Shown piece by piece: positions 1-6,783 of a stretch of 12,641 bases of DNA (position 1 is the stretch's first letter; every line of letters starts with the position of its first letter). The position numbers and the translations under genes were made by a program. Source of the stretch: Fen-1118 sp964491625 (GTDB lineage Bacteria > Myxococcota_A > Polyangia > Fen-1088); assembly GCA_964491625.1 (NCBI GenBank), contig CAZBIU010000200.1, positions 1-12,641 of the forward strand, in the 5' to 3' direction. Under the pieces are notes generated by a model. The model was not told where the DNA came from, made no database searches, and saw only the letters and a program-made list of their open reading frames with translations.

Positions 1-15
1 GCATTGGGCGCGTCT

Positions 16-822
16 CTACTCTGCTTCGACATCCCACACGCGGGCGCTCCAGGTAAGACCCAACCGGATCTCCCAAACAGGACCGCCATCGAGGATGGCC
101 GCGCGGCCGGCAACGTCGAACACCACATTTTCCCGCCAAGGCCAGATCGCACCCAAGAGCGCCGAGTATTGCTTCGACCCTCCGATGGAACGGTCGACGA
201 ACACTTCGGCCACCGGATGCGCGCGCATATTTCGCCCGGCCTCCGCAATAACACTGCCGAAGAGCTCCAACTCGTGCCTGCGGTTATCCGCGACGGCTGC
301 ATTCCAATGCACCGCCGTCGCTTGGCTGGCCAGAGAAAGAATCAGATTCGCCCAGCCGCCATAGCCGCTTTGGGCTCCCGGCTCCGACAACAGCGGACCC
401 GCCTCGATGGCCAGACTGGGGCCAGCCTCCCCCTGAAGAGCACCTCGCCGCAGGACCATCTTCGCCAGCACGTCGGTGTCGCGTAGCTGTACGCGGCGTC
501 CGCCGCCGGTCGCGCCGAGGGCGATGAAGCTCTGGAAGTCGACAACCAACTCCAGGCGACTGGCGATGCCGAGATTGAGAACCGTTGCCGGCGCGATGAC
601 GTAGCTGGTGCCTCCAGCCCGATAGTAATGCGCCGGCCCGAGCTCCAGTTCGAATTCACCCACGGGCGCCACGTCGGCATCCGTGCCGTCGAAAGGCCGA
701 TAGGCGTGCGCTCTGCGGCTGGATCCAAGCATCGTTGCAACCAAGGCGAAAAGGAATGCGCCGACCTGCGCGGCCCTGTGCCGGTTGTGCCGGGGTGAAA
801 CACCAGGAGATGGCTCGGGCAT
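16..822 (-). CDS. Exported protein, probable outer-membrane beta-barrel
   Basis: The 268-residue product has a positively charged N-terminus, a hydrophobic stretch at about residues 18-34 and a likely signal peptidase site after AHA at residues 38-40. The mature part begins YRPFDGTDAD and then alternates short amphipathic stretches with Gly/Asp-rich turns (for example EFELELG, SRLELVVDF, VWEIRLGLTW), as expected of an outer-membrane barrel. Mature proteins opening with 'RPFDGTDADV..GEFELELGP' are, from memory, a recurrent uncharacterised type in delta-proteobacterial/myxobacterial genomes. No enzymatic motif is visible. The ATG at 820-822 shares its A with the TGA stop of the upstream propeller gene (TGATG), and no Shine-Dalgarno precedes it, so translation probably depends on coupling. 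A much longer open frame runs upstream to 1185, but that extension is the Arg-rich antiframe of the propeller gene and was excluded. A barrel-like channel or surface protein working with the propeller is an inference. Confidence 0.75.
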   Translation of the reverse strand: MPEPSPGVSPRHNRHRAAQVGAFLFALVATMLGSSRRAHAYRPFDGTDADVAPVGEFELELGPAHYYRAGGTSYVIAPATVLNLGIASRLELVVDFQSFIALGATGGGRRVQLRDTDVLAKMVLRRGALQGEAGPSLAIEAGPLLSEPGAQSGYGGWANLILSLASQATAVHWNAAVADNRRHELELFGSVIAEAGRNMRAHPVAEVFVDRSIGGSKQYSALLGAIWPWRENVVFDVAGRAAILDGGPVWEIRLGLTWSARVWDVEAE

Positions 823-1829
823 CAGGGTTGGGGCGAAATCATCAAGACACGACCGCGCGCAGGATCGGCGACCACAGCGGTTCCGTTGCGAGCTGCCACG
901 ACGGACCGGGCACCTTCGGCGGTCGCCGCGGTGCCGAGGGTCACAAGCTCGCCCCGTTCTCCCACGTGCGCGACAGTCAGCCGCGCGGCCTTGCCAGCGG
1001 CGACGTAGAGATTCTGCGTGGCATCCAGGTAGTCGATGTTGTCCACGCCGGCACCGGTCTTTATCCCGGCCAGCACCGCCCCGTCGCGACCGGCGTCGAG
1101 AACCTCGACTTTGTCGGTGCAGGCGACGAAGAGCAATTGCCTCGACTGGTCGTAGGCCAGGCCGCGAGGGCCATTGACCCCGCACTGCGCGGACCAGGCC
1201 TGCTTCACCTTGCGCGTCTTCACATCAATGACGAGAGTCTGGTCCTTGTCTTCAAGATTGGTGAAGAACAAGCCGCGCGCGCTATCCACGGCGTAGCCCT
1301 CGGGCCTGCCGGGAAGTGCGATGCGCGCGGAGGTTTTGAGATGGGAAGCGTCGCTGGCATCAACCAGTGTCACGGACTCGTCGCGAGGCGTGGTAACCCA
1401 GACTTCCTTGGTCGCCGGCACGTAGGCCACGCCGTCGCTGGGAACCGCCAACCCGACACAGGTCATCTTGGCCAGCTTGCGCGCGTCGATGCTGCAAATC
1501 TCGGCCGTGGCGCGATTGCCGATGAAGGCCACGCCATCGCCCAGCGTCACCGCGCTCGGCCCCTCTAGCCGCGCTCCCATGCGGGTTTCCCGTGCCCGAG
1601 TGGTGAAGCCTTCGATCCGGGTCAGCTTGCGGCTGCCGACGTCGAGAACGTCCACGCTGCCAGTGTTGCCTGCGGGAATCCACACCCGACCTGAAGCTCG
1701 CTCCGCTGCCAGATAGTCGAGCGAAACAGCACCCTCGGCGCCAGGCAGCGGAATCTCCACGGTCGAGAAATGCAAGGAGGGCTGCGGATTGGCCGCGAGC
1801 AGGAAACACAATAGCGAGAACGTGGTCAT
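822..1829 (-). CDS. Exported YncE-like beta-propeller protein
   Basis: The 335-residue product starts with a short signal-peptide-like segment (MTTFSLLCFLLAANPQPS). It is followed by repeated units of about 40 residues in which a 'VxVLD / TLVDASD / LVIDVKTRK / VEVLDAGRDG' strand recurs with 'GVAYVPATKEVWV', 'GYAVDSARGLFFTNL' and 'GLAYDQSRQLLFVAC' strands. This is the pattern of YncE/YVTN-type seven-bladed propellers in the NHL/SMP-30 superfamily. Such proteins are usually secreted or periplasmic and bind a partner or ligand; no catalytic residue set is evident. The start at 1827-1829 is preferred over an in-frame ATG at 1907 because it begins the signal peptide and has AGGGA about 7 bases upstream. 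The gene follows the M28 peptidase by 90 bases on the same strand and overlaps the downstream barrel gene by one base, so the two exported proteins are probably made together. Fold assignment is firm; function is unknown. Confidence 0.82.
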   Translation of the reverse strand: MTTFSLLCFLLAANPQPSLHFSTVEIPLPGAEGAVSLDYLAAERASGRVWIPAGNTGSVDVLDVGSRKLTRIEGFTTRARETRMGARLEGPSAVTLGDGVAFIGNRATAEICSIDARKLAKMTCVGLAVPSDGVAYVPATKEVWVTTPRDESVTLVDASDASHLKTSARIALPGRPEGYAVDSARGLFFTNLEDKDQTLVIDVKTRKVKQAWSAQCGVNGPRGLAYDQSRQLLFVACTDKVEVLDAGRDGAVLAGIKTGAGVDNIDYLDATQNLYVAAGKAARLTVAHVGERGELVTLGTAATAEGARSVVAARNGTAVVADPARGRVLMISPQP

Positions 1830-1919
1830 GATGAATCCCTGTCTAGGCCCAGCGGCCCTGGCGCTGGAGCATACGGGCCTCCCGCCCGGGAAGCTACCCG
1901 CCGACACAATCGCTGCGAC

Positions 1920-4793
1920 TCAATCGCACGCCGCGATGGCCACGGCTTCGATGACGATTGCGGTCAAGGCCGCGGCGTAGTCCAGGTCGATGTTCTTCAT
2001 GGTGTCGTGGGTGTCGTGGTAGCCAGTGCGGCTGATGTCGTAGTTCTCCATGAACAGCACCACGGGCACGCCCAGGTCGGAGAATATCTGGCCATCGGTG
2101 TTGTAGAGCGCGGAGCGGGGCTCCCACTCGGTTCGGATCTCACCTCGCAACGGCAGGTGAGCGAAAGGAGGCGGCACATGTCGACCCTCTTCCCGGCGCT
2201 CTGCGCCCGGCAGACCAACCCGTTCAGGACGCGCATTGCGATCCGTCGCGATATCGTTCCAGCGACGGTTCGCGAGGTGTGCTATCCGGGCCAAGCTCGC
2301 CGAACAGGCACCTTCGCCGGCTGCGATCTGGAAAACGTCCCGATCGCGCGGATGGTTGTGACCAATCATGTCCAGCACGAAGACGCCGCTCGCCCGCACG
2401 TGCGAAACGTCGACGATGGCACCGTCCTCGGCTGCGAAGCGTAGCGTGCCTTCAACCAGCGCGCACGCCAAGGCCCGTGCCCCCAGGCAGTCCGATGGAA
2501 ACTCTTCGCCGGTGAGGTGCACCAGCCAGACGTCTCGCCGCAGTTTTCCCGCGCGCGACAAAGGCAAGAGCAGGTCGGCGGCGGCCAGCAGGGCCGAGGT
2601 GGCCGAAGCGTTGTCGTCGGCTCCTGCGGCCGCGGCACGCAACCCGTCGCCGCCCCGGTCGGCCTCGTAGACATCCTCCATGTACGCGGTGTCGTAGTGA
2701 TCCGCCATGATCACCGTTTCGCTGCGGTCGCTGCCGGGGATCATGACCACCACGTTGCGCTCGTATGCCTGGCGAAGCTGGTTCTTCACCCACGCCTCGG
2801 ACCACGACAGATCAAGCTCGGTGTGCCAGCGGAAGGCATGATCGACCACGCACGCCTGGCCGATCATCCCGTGCTTCTCGATGAGCGCGCGGTGGCGCCC
2901 GTGCAGAAGGTCGCCAGCCTGTTCCAGATCGCGATGGGTTCCGAGTCGCAGCGAAACAGCCCGCGCGGCGGCGCCACCCGTCTTCCCGTGATTGACGGCC
3001 ACTGTGTCGGCGTTGTCCCGCATGCGCAGATCGCCCGCAGACAGCTCAGCGATATTGCGCCAGATCTGCTCCTCGAAGGCGCGCGTCGCGCTTTGCTCAA
3101 GCGTCAGCGGTGGACCGGCCGGAGAGTCCGCACCGATGATCTCGCCGGCCAGAGTCTCGGCCCGCTCGCCTCCCGTGCGCAGGCTGGCCAGCTCGGGCAA
3201 GCGCTTTCGCCAGTCGTCGACACCCACGTCGCGGGCCACGCGAAGCAGCGACCGCGCCAGCGCCGGTTCGAGCGGTGTGCGTAGGTACTCGCGAAACTCC
3301 AACAGCCGACGCAGATTGTCGCCGGTCTCGTGGCGATGGTGTCCCTGCTCGCGCTGGAACAACGTCGCGGCGTCGTGGTGCCCCGGCCTCTGCAGAAGGC
3401 GCGGCGCCAGGTGGATCGGCTCAAGGTGCTTGTCCTCGGGTTGCGGCTCGGCGGCAACGTAGCCGAGCGGCGCATCGGTCGTCATCACCTCGGGCTCTTC
3501 TGCGCCGAGCGCCAAGCGCGCGACGAGCGGTAGATGCCAGAAGAGCTCGCGGCGGCCAGCCCGCATGGGCGGAAATATGAAGCGGAAACCGAACCGGCCC
3601 CCGGCGTCGAGGATCCGCGCCGCGCGCTCGACTTCGATGGCGCTGGCACGCGGTCCGTCGAGCAAGAGCTGGTAGCTTTCGCGCCAAATCTGGACGTTGC
3701 GAGCCATGGGCTTGCCATAGAGTCCAAGGTCTTCCGGCTTGGTCGAGAAGAGAACCACGCTGACCGGATCCGTGAACAAGCCGTCGCCGCCCGTCGGTTG
3801 CTTGCGCGAGGCGCGCTGCCAGCGGTGCGAGCGCGCCATCCCGCTCACGATCCGGTGCCCGTGCGCCGAGGGTGCGTCTTGGCTCGGATCCACCTCGTCT
3901 AGCCAGCCCGACTGAGGGATGCGGAGCGCGTAGCCGCCCTCGACGTGCGGGAAGAGGTGCACAAGCGCGATCTGGGTGGCGCGTGGCAGGCTCGCGGCCA
4001 GCTTGCGGTAGCGCGGGTGTTCGTGAAAGACCAGGCTCGACGGTGATGGCAGCAGGCGCAGGTTGCCATCCAGGTAAGCCCGCCGTAACCACGGCGGAAG
4101 CGCGGACCAGGGACGGAAGCTCACCACGGCCGCAAGCCCGGCGGGCGCCGCTGTCTCGTCGAGCAGCAGCGGGCGCGCAAAGGCAGGGATCTCCGTCGAC
4201 GCTGCCAGCACCCGCACCTGCGCGAGGGAGGTCACCGCCCCGCCCGTCATCCACCGCAGCGTGCGCAAGAAGCGATCTGCATCGTCTTCGCCAAAGCTAC
4301 GCCAAAAGGGCGCCGCCGCGCCGTCGTGACTGGCGCCGAACAAGGTCCAGCGCACGTTGCCCTTGTCGTCCTGGGTGCGTGACAGGGCCAGCGTCATCGC
4401 GATCAAGATCTCGCGCTCCGCGAGCCGGCCGTGCCTGGCGGCGTCGGTCAGCTCAGATGGCCACGCCGGATTGCCGTCGAGCAAGGTACGCGACAGACCG
4501 TGCGGCGCGCTCGACTCCAGCCTGCGCAGCTCGGTCAGAACGCGCACGGCCACCTGGGCCAGGCCCGGCGTGATCTCCCGCGCCTGCTCGTATTCCGTTA
4601 TGTCGAGGGCATCCTCGGCGGTGGCCATCGCAGTCGCGGCAGCGCTGCGCCGGTGCGGCTGGTAGGGCTTGATGCCAACCCAGGGCGGTGGCATCAGCTC
4701 TGAGTAGGCGGGCAGCGGAAAGCGTCCCTCGCCCGAGAAGGCGTGTCGTGCCTCGGCTTCGATTCGTGACCAGCCCCGGTTGTCGCGCGCCAT
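1920..4793 (-). CDS. Large M28-family zinc metallopeptidase with long uncharacterised N-terminal region
   Basis: A product of 957 residues. The last ~290 residues carry a complete M28 (aminopeptidase Y/S-like) site: H699-x-D701 in MADHYDT, bridging D726/D727 in GADDNAS, the catalytic/ligand Glu pair E763-E764 in HLTGEEF, D808 in VFVLDM, and final ligand H926 in GYHDTHDT. Family knowledge: co-catalytic zinc exopeptidases, often removing N-terminal residues. Residues 1-660 are soluble-looking, show no signal peptide or membrane segment and match nothing I recognise; ordinary M28 enzymes are 300-550 residues and usually exported. The ATG at 4791-4793 lacks a clear Shine-Dalgarno but sits 6 bases after a TATGAT hexamer, suggesting leaderless translation. 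An in-frame ATG at 4829 would add 12 residues, and the longer open frame to 5036 runs under the divergent acetyltransferase and is rejected. The frame is unbroken throughout. The metallopeptidase call is strong; substrate and cytoplasmic location are inferred. Confidence 0.88.
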   Translation of the reverse strand: MARDNRGWSRIEAEARHAFSGEGRFPLPAYSELMPPPWVGIKPYQPHRRSAAATAMATAEDALDITEYEQAREITPGLAQVAVRVLTELRRLESSAPHGLSRTLLDGNPAWPSELTDAARHGRLAEREILIAMTLALSRTQDDKGNVRWTLFGASHDGAAAPFWRSFGEDDADRFLRTLRWMTGGAVTSLAQVRVLAASTEIPAFARPLLLDETAAPAGLAAVVSFRPWSALPPWLRRAYLDGNLRLLPSPSSLVFHEHPRYRKLAASLPRATQIALVHLFPHVEGGYALRIPQSGWLDEVDPSQDAPSAHGHRIVSGMARSHRWQRASRKQPTGGDGLFTDPVSVVLFSTKPEDLGLYGKPMARNVQIWRESYQLLLDGPRASAIEVERAARILDAGGRFGFRFIFPPMRAGRRELFWHLPLVARLALGAEEPEVMTTDAPLGYVAAEPQPEDKHLEPIHLAPRLLQRPGHHDAATLFQREQGHHRHETGDNLRRLLEFREYLRTPLEPALARSLLRVARDVGVDDWRKRLPELASLRTGGERAETLAGEIIGADSPAGPPLTLEQSATRAFEEQIWRNIAELSAGDLRMRDNADTVAVNHGKTGGAAARAVSLRLGTHRDLEQAGDLLHGRHRALIEKHGMIGQACVVDHAFRWHTELDLSWSEAWVKNQLRQAYERNVVVMIPGSDRSETVIMADHYDTAYMEDVYEADRGGDGLRAAAAGADDNASATSALLAAADLLLPLSRAGKLRRDVWLVHLTGEEFPSDCLGARALACALVEGTLRFAAEDGAIVDVSHVRASGVFVLDMIGHNHPRDRDVFQIAAGEGACSASLARIAHLANRRWNDIATDRNARPERVGLPGAERREEGRHVPPPFAHLPLRGEIRTEWEPRSALYNTDGQIFSDLGVPVVLFMENYDISRTGYHDTHDTMKNIDLDYAAALTAIVIEAVAIAACD

Positions 4794-4799
4794 GGCTGC

Positions 4800-4805
4800 A
4801 TCATA
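4800..4805 (-). promoter_or_regulatory. Candidate -10 element for a leaderless peptidase mRNA
   Basis: On the minus strand TATGAT is followed by GCAGCC and then the ATG of the M28 gene. A start of transcription seven bases after this hexamer would fall on the A of ATG. There is no convincing -35 hexamer 16-18 bases upstream and no Shine-Dalgarno before the ATG. It is a suggestion only. Confidence 0.3.
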
Positions 4806-4896
4806 CAACCTCGGGCCACGCCCTGGCATAGCCGGCGTACTGACGACTATTTGGACGACGTTGCGCCTGTGAGCCAACCCGAGGTAGCGTGCGCCC

Positions 4897-5529
4897 ATGT
4901 CCGAGCCAGAACGGTGGTCGGTATCCTGGAGTTGCTCCGACGGCCGAGTCGAGGCACGGGAGCCTACGCGTCCCGAAGTCGCTGCCGCCGCCGTGCGCCT
5001 GTCGGGCTGGTACAACGAAGGACACAACCGCGCCATGATGTCGAACGAAGAGGAAATGGATCCCGGCGATGTCCTCGACTATTTCGACGACGGGTGGAAA
5101 GAAGGCGGGCGCCACTTCCTGCTCTACGCAGAAGGGCAGCTGATGGGCGACGCGGATCTGCGCCACATCGACCTCGCCACCCGCACGGCCGAGTTCGCCA
5201 TTCTCATCGGTGAGCGCAAAGTTCAAGGCCGCGGCTACGGCATGCGCTTCGCGCTGATGCTGCACACCTTGGCGTTCACAGCGCTCGACCTCGAGCGCAT
5301 CTACGTGTCGATCATCCCGGCCAACCGCGGCTCCCTGCGCCTCTTCGAGAAGCTCGGCTACCAGCGCGATGACAGCCCGGCGGCCCGCCGCTACATCGAC
5401 GAGGACGACGACGTCACGATGTCATTCGGCCGCAGAGACTTCCTAGGGCTGCACGGCGACACCACCCACCAGCTCACCATCGCGCGTCGCCCACCCGAGG
5501 CGACGGCCTTTGCACTCGAAGAGAAGTGA
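4897..5529 (+). CDS. GNAT-family N-acetyltransferase
   Basis: The 210-residue product has the GNAT acetyl-CoA site: strand AEFAILIGE (99-107) followed by the pyrophosphate-binding loop QGRGYG (110-115) and helix MRFALMLHT, then motif B around PANRGSLRLFEKLGY (141-155), typical of the RimJ/RimL-like branch. It transfers acetyl from acetyl-CoA to an amine on a protein, antibiotic or small molecule; the acceptor cannot be told from sequence. Residues 1-45 and the tail after 176 extend beyond the core fold. The ATG at 4897 has a GAGGT (4881-4885) 11 bases upstream, slightly far but the only sensible ribosome site. It diverges from the M28 gene across about 100 bases and converges on the dienelactone hydrolase gene with only 19 bases between stop codons, so it is probably a single-gene unit. 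Family call is confident. Confidence 0.88.
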   Translation: MSEPERWSVSWSCSDGRVEAREPTRPEVAAAAVRLSGWYNEGHNRAMMSNEEEMDPGDVLDYFDDGWKEGGRHFLLYAEGQLMGDADLRHIDLATRTAEFAILIGERKVQGRGYGMRFALMLHTLAFTALDLERIYVSIIPANRGSLRLFEKLGYQRDDSPAARRYIDEDDDVTMSFGRRDFLGLHGDTTHQLTIARRPPEATAFALEEK

Positions 5530-5548
5530 GATCCCCCCGGGGCAAGGG

Positions 5549-6346
5549 CTATTTCTTTGGGAACAGATCGGCCACAAGATCAGTGAAGACCTCAAACGAA
5601 CGTTTGTCCGCCTTCTCGTTGTAGGCTGCGCCGGTCTTCGGGTCCGAGCCCACGCTCACGTCGGTGAAGGCGTGCACGGCGCCGCCGTACACGGTCATCT
5701 GCCAGTCGACGTTGTTGGTTCGCATTTCGTTCTGGAAAGCAGCAATGTCGGCCGGCTTCACGTACGGATCATCCGCGCCTTGCAACGCGATGACCTTGGC
5801 CTTGATGTTCTTGCCGTCGGCAGGGTTTGGGCTGTCGAGGCCGCCGTGGAAACTGACCACAGCTTGCACGTCAGCGCCCGCGCGGGCCAGCTCGATGACG
5901 CCGGTGCCGCCGAAGCAGTAGCCGGCCGCGACGATCCTGGCCGGGTCCACTTCCTTCTCCTCGCGCAGAATCTCCAGTCCGCGCAGCAATCGTTCGCGGT
6001 AGAGCTTGCGGTCGCCCTTGTACTTCCCGGCCAGCGGCATCGCGTCTTGCGCACCCTTGGCGCGCACGCCTTTGCCGTAGACGTCGACGGCGAACACGGC
6101 CAGACCCAGCTTGGCCATGCGTTCGGCCTGCTTCTTGGTCTCGTCGGAGATGCCAAGCCAGTTGTGCACCATGAGCACGCCCGGTATCTTTCCCTTGCTC
6201 GCCTGTGGGTAAACATATAGCCCTTCGAAGGCTTGGTCGCCGATCTTGTACTCGACGGTTCTGCTCTTCACCGTCACGGTTGCTGCGGAAGCCAGCGAAC
6301 TGGCCAGAAGCATCGATGCCACGGTAGCAATTGTCCTCAGAATCAT
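5549..6346 (-). CDS. Exported dienelactone hydrolase family protein
   Basis: The 265-residue product begins with a signal peptide (hydrophobic residues 6-18, likely cleavage near SLASA/A at 19-22). The mature part is an alpha/beta-hydrolase of the dienelactone hydrolase (carboxymethylenebutenolidase-like) family. Nucleophile C144 sits in GYCFGG, the acid is D192 or D193 in GADDPYV, and the base is H225 in AVHAF. The oxyanion-side motif HNWLGI is at 61-66. Family members hydrolyse cyclic esters or other ester bonds; classical enzymes act in chloroaromatic breakdown, but secreted versions are mostly uncharacterised and the substrate here is unknown. Start choice is supported by GAGGTGACC directly before the ATG at 6344-6346. 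It stands alone, convergent with the acetyltransferase. The complete catalytic set and normal length suggest an active enzyme. Confidence 0.9.
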   Translation of the reverse strand: MILRTIATVASMLLASSLASAATVTVKSRTVEYKIGDQAFEGLYVYPQASKGKIPGVLMVHNWLGISDETKKQAERMAKLGLAVFAVDVYGKGVRAKGAQDAMPLAGKYKGDRKLYRERLLRGLEILREEKEVDPARIVAAGYCFGGTGVIELARAGADVQAVVSFHGGLDSPNPADGKNIKAKVIALQGADDPYVKPADIAAFQNEMRTNNVDWQMTVYGGAVHAFTDVSVGSDPKTGAAYNEKADKRSFEVFTDLVADLFPKK

Positions 6347-6783
6347 TGGTCACCTCGTTTGTGGTCTTGGCCTGGTAGATGCCGCGACCGCGTGTAGGTC
6401 GCAAGCAACCACCAAGTTGCAGCGCCCGTTCGAGGTCAATAAGGCGCCGCCACGTTGGGAAGTGTCGGGGTTGGCGCGTCGCCGCGATACCCGAGCGAGC
6501 GCGCGTGGTCCAGCGCCTCGCCGAACTCTCTGCCTTCCCGCCGTCCGCCGTACGCCGCCGCAAGCACGAGCCATGCTTGCCACGCCTGCGGGTACTTCAA
6601 GGTCAGTGCTTGGGCGGTGCCGGTTCCGAACAACGCGGGCTCGTACCCCTGGGCCTTCTTCAGCTTGTTCAATTAGCGCCATCGTTCGATAGTCGTCTCC
6701 CACCGCCGCTGTGCTCCTGGCCTGCTGGAAATCGCGACGACACTGTTGTCAATCGAGGTGCGCGGTGCGATGCTCGAAAGATC
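6347..6783. other. 437-base gap without an intact gene
   Basis: This stretch separates the divergent dienelactone hydrolase and sulfatase genes, so it must contain both of their promoters. It also carries the TPR-like remnant listed separately at 6436-6672. Bases next to the hydrolase start hold its Shine-Dalgarno (about 6350-6357). Bases 6673-6783 hold no coding pattern I can support; a TTGTCA at 6746-6751 with a poor -10 (GATGCT) 17 bases on is the best sigma-70-like hit and is weak. Longer open frames crossing the gap on either strand are Arg/Pro-rich and look non-coding. Confidence 0.55.
6436..6672 (-). pseudogene. 3' remnant of a TPR-like protein gene
   Basis: A minus-strand frame of 78 residues ends at TGA and opens directly after a TAA stop, with only a TTG (6670-6672) available as a start and no Shine-Dalgarno. 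Its codons are strongly G/C in third position, as in the real genes nearby. The segment from about AWQAWLVLAAAYGG through EFGEALDHARSLGYRG fits one tetratricopeptide-type helix pair (W, L, A..Y, then EAL..A..LG). It therefore looks like the tail of a longer TPR-containing protein whose 5' part was lost, perhaps when the sulfatase region was joined here. It could instead be a small real protein with a TTG start, but the abrupt opening argues against that. Host family not identified. Confidence 0.45.

Noticed and set aside
735..1568. Long plus-strand open frame of 277 codons
   Set aside because: It lies antisense to the propeller gene. The minus frame shows propeller repeats, a signal peptide and a ribosome site, while the plus translation has no family pattern.
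1901..1906. TGTCGG on the minus strand upstream of the propeller gene as a fourth ECF42 site
   Set aside because: No CG(A/T)C follows at 16-18 bases; the half-site alone is expected by chance in this base composition.
3421..4254. Minus-strand open frame of 277 codons overlapping the peptidase
   Set aside because: Out of frame with the M28 gene and very rich in Arg, Ala and Pro; a shadow frame.
5530..5548. CCCCGGGG palindrome between the convergent acetyltransferase and hydrolase genes as a terminator
   Set aside because: There is no loop and no T-run on either strand, so it does not form a normal intrinsic terminator.
6746..6774. TTGTCA-N17-GATGCT as a sigma-70-like promoter for the sulfatase
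   Set aside because: The -10 matches only three of six consensus bases and its start would fall almost on the GTG; too weak to list as a feature.
6379..6783. 135-codon N-terminal extension of the sulfatase
   Set aside because: It would precede the lipoprotein signal peptide and overlap the TPR remnant. The GTG at 6784 places the signal segment at the N-terminus and has GAAAG upstream.
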